Part shown: piece by piece, positions 1-5,943 of the stretch
Position numbering within the stretch: the first letter of the stretch is position 1
Layout of the letters: every line of letters begins with the position of its first letter
Assembly (NCBI GenBank): GCA_020025735.1
Contig: JAHHRP010000046.1
Location: 1 to 12,200 of the forward strand
Direction of reading: 5' to 3'
Length of the DNA: 12,200 bases
From: Evtepia sp.
GTDB taxonomy: Bacteria > Bacillota > Clostridia > Oscillospirales > Oscillospiraceae
The notes under the pieces: generated by a model
What the model was told of the DNA's origin: nothing
What the model saw: the letters and a program-made list of their open reading frames with translations, nothing else
Databases searched by the model: none
Translations under genes and position numbers: made by a program

Positions 1-953
1 ACTTGGGTCTCCAGCGAGTCATTCATGGGCGTTCCGGTGCCATGGGCATTGATATATACCCGCTCCCCCACCTGGTAGCCAGCCTCCTGCATAGCAAGCC
101 GAATGGCTTGCGCCCCAGCACTGCCGTCGGGGCGAGGCGCAGTAATATGGAATGCGTCACAGGTGGCACCATAACCGCACACCTCTCCGTAAATTTTTGC
201 CCCACGCTTCACTGCGTGTTCATATTCTTCCAGCACCAGGGCAGCACCTCCTTCTCCGATGACAAAGCCACTCCGGCGCTTGTCGAACGGCAGACAGGCT
301 GCATTGGGGTCCTCAGCAGTAGACAACGCCTGCATATTGATGAACCCAGCCACACCGCACTCAGAAATGGCGGCCTCAGAGCCACCGGTGATCACAGCAT
401 CGGCATAGCCGTGGCGAATGGCACGCATGGCCTCTCCGATGGCATTGGTGCCAGAAGCACAAGCTGTCACTGCTGGCATAGCAGCGCCCTGACAATTAAA
501 ACGAATCGCAATCATCCCCGCCACCATGTTGGCAATGAGCATGGGGATGAAGTAGGGGGAGACTCGCTTAGGGCCTCGGGTCAAGAGTTTATTATGTTCC
601 TCAGTAAAGGTACGGATTCCACCGATACCAGAGCCAAAGTACACAGCCACTCGCTCTGGAGGCAAGGTACCGATGACACCGCTCTCCTCCACTGCCTGGC
701 AAGCCGAAGCGATGCCATACTGAGAGAAGGCGTCGCTGCGCAGGACCTCTGTTTTATCCATATAAGCCCGCGGATCGAAGTCCTTCACTTCCGCAGCAAT
801 TTTTGTTTTATAGTCTGTGGCATCAAAAAGAGTGATGGGACCGATGCCGTGTACACCATTTTTCAGGTTGTTCCAGCATGTCTCCACCGTGTTGCCCACA
901 GGGCTGATAACCCCCAGGCCGGTAACCACCACTCTACGCATGGTCTGTTCCAT
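1..953 (-). CDS. fabF: 3-oxoacyl-ACP synthase II (FabF), 3' end cut by window edge
   Basis: Condensing enzyme that elongates acyl-ACP with malonyl-ACP in cytosolic type II fatty-acid synthesis. Translating the minus strand from the ATG at 953 gives 317 codons open to the window edge, beginning MEQTMRRVVVTGLGVISPVG, typical of KAS II. The nucleophile is Cys165 in TACASGTN and the first active-site His is His304 in NAHGTGTPMND; the second His and the C-terminus (about 90 residues for a usual 410-residue FabF) are outside the window. The start is supported by GGGAGGA ending 8 bases upstream; Met5 at 941 is a less likely alternative. It lies 15 bases after fabG, so it is the fifth gene of the fab operon. 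Continuous frame, no sign of damage. Confidence 0.95.
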   Translation of the reverse strand, partial: MEQTMRRVVVTGLGVISPVGNTVETCWNNLKNGVHGIGPITLFDATDYKTKIAAEVKDFDPRAYMDKTEVLRSDAFSQYGIASACQAVEESGVIGTLPPERVAVYFGSGIGGIRTFTEEHNKLLTRGPKRVSPYFIPMLIANMVAGMIAIRFNCQGAAMPAVTACASGTNAIGEAMRAIRHGYADAVITGGSEAAISECGVAGFINMQALSTAEDPNAACLPFDKRRSGFVIGEGGAALVLEEYEHAVKRGAKIYGEVCGYGATCDAFHITAPRPDGSAGAQAIRLAMQEAGYQVGERVYINAHGTGTPMNDSLETQ

Positions 954-968
954 TGGTGTTTTCCTCCC

Positions 969-1703
969 TTATATGGCAAGGCCGCCATCCACCCGCAGCA
1001 CCTCACCGGTGATGTAGGGGGCGCAGGCCAAAAAGGCAACTGCCTGGGCCACTTCCTGAGGCTGTCCGATCCGTCCCAGAGGGATGGCTGTAATCAGCCC
1101 ATCGTTCTGACCCGCCAGGTCTTTTGTCATATCTGTTTCAATAAAGCCCGGAGCTACTGCGTTGCAAGTAATCCCCTTGGGGGCCAGTTCTTTGGCCACT
1201 GCTTTGGTCAGACCAATCAGACCAGCCTTTGCTGCCGAATAGTTTGCCTGACCAGGGTTGCCTACCAGTCCAGAGACAGAACTGACGTTCACAATCGTCC
1301 CCGCCTTTTGGCGCAAAAAGAGGCCGGCACAATGACGAATGCAGTTGAATGCTCCTTTCAGGTCTACATCCAGGACCCGATCAAAGCTTTCCTCTTTCAT
1401 CATCGCCAGCAAGCTGTCCTGGGTCACCCCGGCGTTATTGACCAGGATATCCACGGACCCAAAGTCCTTTTTTACCTGGGCCACCAGTTCCTTCACCGCA
1501 GCAAAATCCGCCACATCACACTGATAGGCCAGGGCTTTCCTCTGAAAATCCGCCTCACATTTGGCACACAGCGCTTCAGCAGCCTCCCGGCTTCCAGCAT
1601 AAACCACTGCAACGTTGGCCCCCTGAGAGGCCAGCTTTTCCACAATGGCCGCGCCAATCCCCCGGGAACCTCCGGTGACCAGTGCTGTCTTTCCTGTCAG
1701 CAT
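969..1703 (-). CDS. fabG: 3-oxoacyl-ACP reductase (FabG)
   Basis: NADPH-dependent reduction of 3-oxoacyl-ACP to 3-hydroxyacyl-ACP. The 244-residue length is standard for FabG. It is a classical short-chain dehydrogenase: cofactor loop TGGSRGIG at residues 10-17, Asp63, NNAG at 89-92, and the catalytic Ser142, Tyr155, Lys159 within NVSSVSGLVGNPGQANYSAAK. The position equivalent to the tetrad Asn (Asn110 in the E. coli enzyme) reads Asp114 (VLDVDLKG), which is unusual for FabG. The start overlaps the fabD stop by 7 bases (ATGCTGA) and has a near-perfect AAGGAGG seven bases upstream, inside fabD. Placement between fabD and fabF fixes its role in fatty-acid synthesis rather than in another SDR pathway. 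Confidence 0.95.
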   Translation of the reverse strand: MLTGKTALVTGGSRGIGAAIVEKLASQGANVAVVYAGSREAAEALCAKCEADFQRKALAYQCDVADFAAVKELVAQVKKDFGSVDILVNNAGVTQDSLLAMMKEESFDRVLDVDLKGAFNCIRHCAGLFLRQKAGTIVNVSSVSGLVGNPGQANYSAAKAGLIGLTKAVAKELAPKGITCNAVAPGFIETDMTKDLAGQNDGLITAIPLGRIGQPQEVAQAVAFLACAPYITGEVLRVDGGLAI

Positions 1704-2614
1704 CCACGAACCTCCTTCAAGATCTTCTCCAAGTCCTCTTTGCTGGATAGAGCATAGGTCTTGACTGTCTGATCAATCTTCTCAATGAGACCGCACAGGG
1801 TCTTTCCCGGCCCCAGTTCAAGAAATGTGTCTGCGCCAGCCGCAATCATATTTCGCACAATGGTCTCCCAGCGGACGGGAGAAGAAATCTGCTGCGACAG
1901 CAACTGCTTTGGGTCCCCATCGTAAACTTGCCCCGTTCGGTTGGCATACAGAGGCATCTTTGGGGCGTTCACCGTACAGGCAGACAGCACCTGAGCAAAA
2001 CCCTGGGCAGCAGAAGCCATGAAGGGAGAGTGGAATCCTCCACGCACCTTCAGCGGCAGGGCACGGCCGCCAGCGGCCTTCACCGCAGCAGAGAAGGGTG
2101 CCAGCTGCTCCTTGGCGCATGCCACAGAAACCTGGCCAGGGCAGTTATAGTTGACCGGATACACCTGTTCAAACTGGGCACAAATCTCCTCCACCATCTC
2201 ATTGGATAAGCGGAGCACAGCCGCCATAGCAGTGGGCTGCTCCTCCGCAGCGGCCTGCATCAGCTCCCCACGGCGGCAAACTAGATGAAACCCTGTTTCC
2301 AGGTCCACTGCCCCAGTATAGGTCAGCGCAGCGATCTCACCCAAAGAGAACCCGGCAGCCATGTCGGCCTTTATGCCCCCTTCTGCCAAAGCAGCAGCAG
2401 AGGCCAGCTCCACAGCAAACATGCAGGGCTGGGTATTCTTGGTCTCCTTCAGTTCTTCTTCACTGCCCCCAAAACACTGGGCAGAGGTGCCAGGACGCAG
2501 GGCGTCCACTTTTGCAAAAATATCAGCTGCCGCCTGGGAGCACTGGGCCAGTTCCTGGCCCATGCCAGGAAACTGGGCCCCTTGGCCAGCGAAAACAAAG
2601 GCTATCTTACCCAT
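1697..2614 (-). CDS. fabD: malonyl-CoA:ACP transacylase (FabD)
   Basis: Moves the malonyl group from CoA to ACP, supplying the extender unit for FabF. It has 305 residues, usual for FabD. Visible motifs are the N-terminal FAGQGAQFPGMG (residues 8-19), the nucleophile Ser90 in GFSLGE, Arg115 in CRRGELMQ (carboxylate binding) and catalytic His195 in GGFHSPFM. The nucleophile motif has Phe where the E. coli enzyme has His (GHSLGE); the Ser and following LGE are intact, so activity is expected. The start overlaps the end of fabK by 13 bases and has AAGGAG seven bases upstream. The stop overlaps the fabG start, indicating translational coupling. Confidence 0.95.
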   Translation of the reverse strand: MGKIAFVFAGQGAQFPGMGQELAQCSQAAADIFAKVDALRPGTSAQCFGGSEEELKETKNTQPCMFAVELASAAALAEGGIKADMAAGFSLGEIAALTYTGAVDLETGFHLVCRRGELMQAAAEEQPTAMAAVLRLSNEMVEEICAQFEQVYPVNYNCPGQVSVACAKEQLAPFSAAVKAAGGRALPLKVRGGFHSPFMASAAQGFAQVLSACTVNAPKMPLYANRTGQVYDGDPKQLLSQQISSPVRWETIVRNMIAAGADTFLELGPGKTLCGLIEKIDQTVKTYALSSKEDLEKILKEVRGC

Positions 2615-3546
2615 TGTGTGGCTCCTTTCAGCACAGGTTCGGCTCCTTCAATGACCTCACGAACAATCTCTGCTGCGGGCTGGACCTTCTTCACCATGGC
2701 AGCCACCTGTCCAGAGAGGAAGCACCCCTCCTCTACATCGCCCTCTACCACAGCTTTCCGCAGAGCACCACTGCCCATTGCCTCCAGCACTTCATCCTCC
2801 ACGCCACCATACTCAGCCTTGGCATAATTGCGCGCAAAGGAAGTACGCAAACTCCGCACAGGATGCCCCAGCCGTTTCCCGGTGACCATAGTGCAAAGGT
2901 CGTTGGCCTTCAGGATGCGCTGTTTGTAGTTGGGGTGGATAGCGCATTCCTCAGCGCTGAGGAAGCGGGTACCCATCTGGACACCGCAGGCCCCCAGCAT
3001 AAAAGCTGCCGCCACACCACGACCATCGGCAATGCCGCCAGCAGCAATGACAGGCAGGGTAGTGGCATCACAAATCTGGGGCACCAGAACCATGGTGGTC
3101 AGTTCCCCTACATGTCCACCGCTCTCCCCGCCCTCGGCAATGAGGGCCGCAGCTCCCTGACGGGTCATCAGCTTAGCCATGGCGACCGAGGCCACCACAG
3201 GAATCACCTGGATGCCAGCCTGGTGCCACAGTGTCATATATTTTGCAGGGTTCCCTGCACCAGTGGTGACCACAGCCACCTTTTCCTGCGCTGCTACCTG
3301 GGCTACCTCATCCACAAAGGGACTCATGAGCATGATATTCACTCCAAAGGGACGGCTGGTGAGGCTTTTGGCTACCTTAATCTGTGCCAAGACCTCTTCT
3401 GCTGGAGCATTGCCTGCGGCGATGATCCCCAGCCCGCCTCCTTCGGATACCGCTGCGGCCAGTTTGCCGTCGGCGATCCAGGCCATGCCGCCCTGGAAGA
3501 CCGGATACTGGATGCCCAGCAGATCACATAAGGGTGTGTGAATCAT
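2602..3546 (-). CDS. fabK: enoyl-ACP reductase II, FMN-dependent (FabK)
   Basis: Flavoprotein that carries out the last reduction of each elongation cycle (trans-2-enoyl-ACP to acyl-ACP). The 314-residue protein begins with PVFQGGMAWIADGKLAAAVS, typical of the nitronate monooxygenase/FabK TIM-barrel family, and contains EGGESGGHVGELTT (138-151), with His145 matching the active-site His of streptococcal FabK, then the phosphate-loop-like PVIAAGGIADGRG (165-177). Use of FabK instead of FabI is known to make fatty-acid synthesis insensitive to triclosan; whether a second reductase exists cannot be seen here. Its ATG overlaps the acpP stop (ATGA, 4 bases) and no good Shine-Dalgarno sequence precedes it, so translation probably depends on coupling to acpP. 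A nitronate monooxygenase is the alternative, made unlikely by the operon. Confidence 0.94.
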   Translation of the reverse strand: MIHTPLCDLLGIQYPVFQGGMAWIADGKLAAAVSEGGGLGIIAAGNAPAEEVLAQIKVAKSLTSRPFGVNIMLMSPFVDEVAQVAAQEKVAVVTTGAGNPAKYMTLWHQAGIQVIPVVASVAMAKLMTRQGAAALIAEGGESGGHVGELTTMVLVPQICDATTLPVIAAGGIADGRGVAAAFMLGACGVQMGTRFLSAEECAIHPNYKQRILKANDLCTMVTGKRLGHPVRSLRTSFARNYAKAEYGGVEDEVLEAMGSGALRKAVVEGDVEEGCFLSGQVAAMVKKVQPAAEIVREVIEGAEPVLKGATQWVR

Positions 3547-3764
3547 GCCCGTTTGCTCTCAATGAAGGCTACCAGGTCACCCACGGTCTCTACCTTCTGG
3601 TCCAGCTCGATCTCCATGTCCAGCTTGTCCTCCAAGTTCATCAGAAGCTCCACCGTGTCAAGGGAATCAATACCCAAGTCCCGGAAGTTGCTCTCCATTG
3701 TGATCTCAGACACGTCCTTCTCTACGCGCTCTGCCACCAGTTCCGCAATTGCTTCAAATACCAT
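3543..3764 (-). CDS. acpP: acyl carrier protein
   Basis: Small acidic carrier of growing acyl chains; the 4'-phosphopantetheine arm would be attached to Ser34 in the motif GIDSLDTVELL. The 73-residue protein is predicted to be the usual four-helix ACP and is rich in Glu and Asp. The start at 3764 is chosen over the in-frame ATG at 3779 because a perfect GGAGGT lies seven bases before 3764 and overlaps the 3779 codon, which itself has no Shine-Dalgarno sequence. First gene of the fab operon, about 58 bases below the predicted transcription start. As first gene it sets expression of fabK by an ATGA stop-start overlap. Confidence 0.95.
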   Translation of the reverse strand: MVFEAIAELVAERVEKDVSEITMESNFRDLGIDSLDTVELLMNLEDKLDMEIELDQKVETVGDLVAFIESKRA

Positions 3765-3771
3765 GATAATG

Positions 3772-3777
3772 ACCTCC
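3772..3777 (-). promoter_or_regulatory. ribosome binding site deciding the acpP start
   Basis: GGAGGT on the minus strand, seven bases before the ATG at 3764. It overlaps the upstream in-frame ATG at 3779, arguing that the longer reading is not used. Confidence 0.85.
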
Positions 3778-3806
3778 ATGTGTCGTATTGTTCAAAATTT
3801 CATTTG

Positions 3807-3821
3807 GTAATCACTGATTAC
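3807..3821. promoter_or_regulatory. perfect 15-bp palindrome, candidate operator of the fab operon
   Basis: GTAATCA-C-TGATTAC on the plus strand: two 7-base arms around a single central base. It starts two or three bases below the predicted transcription start of the fab operon, the classical place for a repressor site. It does not match the FapR consensus or the FabT palindrome as I know them. The regulator is therefore unknown; a MarR- or GntR-type lipid regulator is a guess from the symmetry and context only. Confidence 0.55.
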
Positions 3822-3829
3822 TTCCGCTA

Positions 3830-3858
3830 TATATACTCCACTCTTGCCGCTTTGTCAA
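3830..3858 (-). promoter_or_regulatory. sigma-70/sigma-A promoter of the fab operon
   Basis: On the minus strand TTGACA (3858-3853) is followed after exactly 17 bases by TATATA (3835-3830). The -35 box is a perfect consensus and the spacing is optimal. The predicted start is near 3823, giving an untranslated leader of about 58 bases before acpP. Confidence 0.75.
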
Positions 3859-3873
3859 CGGAAAATGGAAAAT

Positions 3874-3894
3874 GTTCATATTTCGTTCATATTT
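3874..3894. repeat. 10-bp direct repeat with 11-bp period upstream of the fab promoter
   Basis: GTTCATATTT occurs twice (3874-3883 and 3885-3894), separated by one base. The 11-base period puts both copies on the same face of the helix, 16 bases upstream of the fab -35 box. It could be an A/T-rich UP element or a site for a dimeric activator; the sequence alone cannot decide. Confidence 0.5.
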
Positions 3895-4013
3895 ATCCAG
3901 CCACATCTTCCTTTCTGCCGGACGCCAGCAGATCTTCACACATCTTTAACTACTCTTAATAAAAGAACAATTCTTTTTAAGAAAAGCACAATAACTCCTT
4001 AAAACAAGAAACA

Positions 4014-4037
4014 GTTTTTCACAGTATACTGGAAAAC
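4014..4037 (+). promoter_or_regulatory. candidate -10 region and dyad of the van-like operon
   Basis: TATACT (4025-4030) is the best -10 match before the ligase gene and is embedded in the perfect palindrome CAGTATACTG, flanked by GTTTTTC on the left and GAAAAC on the right, giving a slightly asymmetric longer dyad. At 16-18 bases upstream there is only an A-rich sequence with no -35 box, which would suit an activator-dependent or weak promoter. Predicted leader is about 110 bases. Inference from sequence only. Confidence 0.4.
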
Positions 4038-4133
4038 AGACTTCAGAAAACTTTCATACACTGGGCATCTATCACCACACAGCCCCCTTCTTTCATCCCA
4101 TTCCGTCCCACTTCCCTACCCATAACATGACAC

Positions 4134-4140
4134 AGGAGGA
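4134..4140 (+). promoter_or_regulatory. ribosome binding site deciding the ligase start
   Basis: AGGAGGA lies seven bases before the ATG at 4148. An in-frame ATG at 4127 would place this site inside the coding region and has no Shine-Dalgarno sequence of its own. Confidence 0.85.
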
Positions 4141-4147
4141 GAACACC

Positions 4148-5200
4148 ATGACCAAACCCACGATCGCTGTCCTGTTCGGCGGCCGCTCCCCAGAATATTC
4201 CGTCTCTTTACAATCATCTTACGCCGTATTGAGCAATCTGGACCCAAACAAATACACCGTCCTGCCCATTGGGATTACCCGAGCCGGACAGTGGTTTTCT
4301 TACACCGGCCCTTACGATGCCATCGCCCAAGACACCTGGCACGAAGACACAGACCATCTGACCCCCGTAGTGGTGTCCCAGGATCGAACCCTTCATGGTC
4401 TGCTCGCCCTGACCCCCCAGTATCTCCAGCCCCTCCCGGTGGACTACGCCTTGCCAATCCTCCACGGCAAGAATGGAGAGGATGGCACGGTCCAGGGATT
4501 GTTTGAGCTGGCAGGCATCCCCATCATCGGCTGTGGTACGCTTGCCTCTGCCCTGTGTATGGACAAAGACCGCGCACACAAGCTGGCTTCTCTGGCAGGG
4601 ATCGAGGTTCCTGCTTCTCTCGTCCTTGACCAGGGAGAGAATCTCCAGGCCGCCGCTGCCTTCGCCCAGCAGACTGGGTATCCCCTCTTTGTGAAACCCG
4701 TCAAGGCAGGCTCCTCCTACGGGATCTCTCAAATTCACCGAGAAGAAGAACTTCTCCCCGCTTTGGAACTGGCCCGTCAATACGACGACCAGGTGATCCT
4801 TGAGCAAACCATCTCTGGATTTGAGGTAGGCTGCGCTGTCATCGGCAGCCGAGAACTCATCGTGGGGGAACCAGACGAAATCGAATTATCTGGTGGCTTT
4901 TTTGATTTCACAGAGAAATATACATTAAAAACCTCTGCCATCCACGTCCCTGCTCGAATTGACGATGCCACAACGCAACGAATCAAGGAAGCTGCGAAAG
5001 TTCTCTATCGCGCCCTGGGCTGCACTGGATTTGCCCGGGTTGATATGTTCCTAACCCCAGAAGGGACCATCGTATTCAACGAGATCAATACCATCCCCGG
5101 CTTCACCGAACACAGCCGATTCCCTGGCATGATGAAAGCGGCCGGCTTTACCTTCCGGGAAATCCTGGATTGTATCATTGGGCAGGTGATGCACCAATGA
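4148..5200 (+). CDS. vanG: D-alanine--D-serine ligase, VanG/VanC-like
   Basis: ATP-grasp ligase predicted to join D-Ala to D-Ser in the cytosol, giving the altered end of peptidoglycan precursors that binds vancomycin poorly. The 350-residue protein has the N-terminal Glu16 in RSPEYSVSLQS, the VLHGKNGEDGTVQG-like segment (104-117), FVKPVKAGSSYG (181-192) of the ATP site, omega-loop FFDFTEKYTLKTS (251-263) and the metal-binding end DMF...FNEINTIPGF with Asp299 and Asn311. Three features favour D-Ser over D-Ala as acceptor, as in VanC and VanG: Tyr17 after Glu16, the EKY triad (256-258), and Arg324 in HSRFP, where housekeeping Ddl usually has Leu or Met. From memory it is closest to VanG along its whole length. 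First gene of the operon; its stop overlaps the next start by ATGA. A housekeeping Ddl is the less likely alternative. Confidence 0.87.
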   Translation: MTKPTIAVLFGGRSPEYSVSLQSSYAVLSNLDPNKYTVLPIGITRAGQWFSYTGPYDAIAQDTWHEDTDHLTPVVVSQDRTLHGLLALTPQYLQPLPVDYALPILHGKNGEDGTVQGLFELAGIPIIGCGTLASALCMDKDRAHKLASLAGIEVPASLVLDQGENLQAAAAFAQQTGYPLFVKPVKAGSSYGISQIHREEELLPALELARQYDDQVILEQTISGFEVGCAVIGSRELIVGEPDEIELSGGFFDFTEKYTLKTSAIHVPARIDDATTQRIKEAAKVLYRALGCTGFARVDMFLTPEGTIVFNEINTIPGFTEHSRFPGMMKAAGFTFREILDCIIGQVMHQ

Positions 5201-5943
5201 CTTCTCTACTCCTCCCTCCCAAAGCTGTCCATCAAGGGGACCTCATTTTGGTCAACGCCGACCACCCCTATCACCCCCTCTCTCCGCCAGACTTGCTTCC
5301 TGTTGCAGGCACAGAGATTCTGCTGGAGCGCCGCGCTGCTCAAGCGCTGGACCGCCTTATGTCCGCCATTGGCGGTTGGGAAAAGATCGTCCCGGTCAGC
5401 GGCTGGCGCTCCCAAGCAGAGCAGCAGACCATCTGGGAAGACTCCCTTAGAGAAAACGGTCTGGACTTCACCCAAACCTATGTTGCCCGCCCTGGATGCA
5501 GCGAACACCAAACGGGACTTGCCATCGACCTTGGGCTGCAAAGCAGCCACATCGACTTCATCCGTCCTGCCTTCCCCTATCAAGGTATCTGCCAAACTTT
5601 CCGCCAAGCAATGGCTAAGTATGGCTGGATCCAGCGATATCCAGAAGGAAAAGAACACATCACCGGTATCGGCCACGAGCCTTGGCATTTCCGCTATGTA
5701 GGAACCCCACACGCAGCCATCATGGCGGCCAGAGGGTTTACCTTAGAAGAGTATATCGTCTGGCTGCGGTCGTTTCCCTATGGAACCTGTCGATATCAGG
5801 ATCAGAACTTTGCTCTTTCCTTCCTGCCAGCAGCCTCTCACGGCCCAACTGCGATCCTTCTCTCCTCCAACTACTCCTACACGTTTTCGGGAAACAACGC
5901 AGACGGCTTCCTGCTCACAGAATGGGGGAATCTGCATGACTAA
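5197..5943 (+). CDS. vanXY: D,D-peptidase, VanXY-like (peptidase family M15)
   Basis: Zinc peptidase predicted to hydrolyse D-Ala-D-Ala (and possibly the last D-Ala of the pentapeptide precursor), so that only D-Ala-D-Ser ends are used. The 248-residue protein shows the full M15/VanX catalytic set: Arg71 in SGWRS, zinc ligands His104 and Asp111 in SEHQTGLAIDLG, catalytic Glu161 and zinc ligand His164 in GHEPWHFRY. There is no signal peptide or membrane segment, so it acts in the cytosol like VanX and VanXY, unlike membrane-bound VanY. A C-terminal part (about 195-248, ending SGNNADGFLLTEW) matches what I remember of VanXY of vanG operons. The ATG at 5197 overlaps the ligase stop by 4 bases with AGGTGAT upstream; a TTG at 5170 in frame is inside the ligase gene and less likely. 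Confidence 0.87.
   Translation: MTSLLLPPKAVHQGDLILVNADHPYHPLSPPDLLPVAGTEILLERRAAQALDRLMSAIGGWEKIVPVSGWRSQAEQQTIWEDSLRENGLDFTQTYVARPGCSEHQTGLAIDLGLQSSHIDFIRPAFPYQGICQTFRQAMAKYGWIQRYPEGKEHITGIGHEPWHFRYVGTPHAAIMAARGFTLEEYIVWLRSFPYGTCRYQDQNFALSFLPAASHGPTAILLSSNYSYTFSGNNADGFLLTEWGNLHD

Larger units (their letters stand above)
3765..4147. other. divergent intergenic region between the fab and van-like operons
   Basis: This 383-base stretch holds no convincing protein gene. It contains the fab promoter, its palindrome and direct repeat on the acpP side, then an A/T-rich section (about 3940-4060) markedly unlike the GC-rich genes on either side. In that section AAAAGAA-CAA-TTCTTTT (3961-3977) forms a perfect short inverted repeat, and CAGTATACTG (4022-4031) is a perfect palindrome that overlaps the best -10 candidate for the van-like operon. 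The part from about 4060 to 4130 is C-rich, unstructured leader. No two-component regulator gene is encoded here. Confidence 0.7.

Noticed and set aside
3..1757. 584-residue open frame on the plus strand
   Set aside because: It lies antisense to fabF, fabG and the end of fabD, whose catalytic motifs are intact; the translation shows no known domain and is rich in His, Cys and Ser as expected from a shadow frame.
2512..3531. 339-residue open frame on the plus strand
   Set aside because: Antisense to fabD and fabK; no recognisable motif and no ribosome binding site.
3765..3779. Five-residue N-terminal extension of acyl carrier protein
   Set aside because: The ATG at 3779 has no ribosome binding site and overlaps the GGAGGT serving the ATG at 3764.
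3961..3983. Terminator-like A/T inverted repeat in the divergent region
   Set aside because: The stem is almost all A-T with a three-base loop and lies between two divergent promoters, where no transcript needs ending; more likely chance or a weak protein site.
4214..4807. 197-residue open frame on the minus strand
   Set aside because: Antisense to the ligase gene, which has all ATP-grasp motifs; shadow frame.
5780..5935. 52-residue N-terminal extension of the VanT-like protein
   Set aside because: It lies within vanXY in another frame, lacks family similarity, and the ATG at 5936 begins the standard VanT N-terminus with a ribosome binding site.
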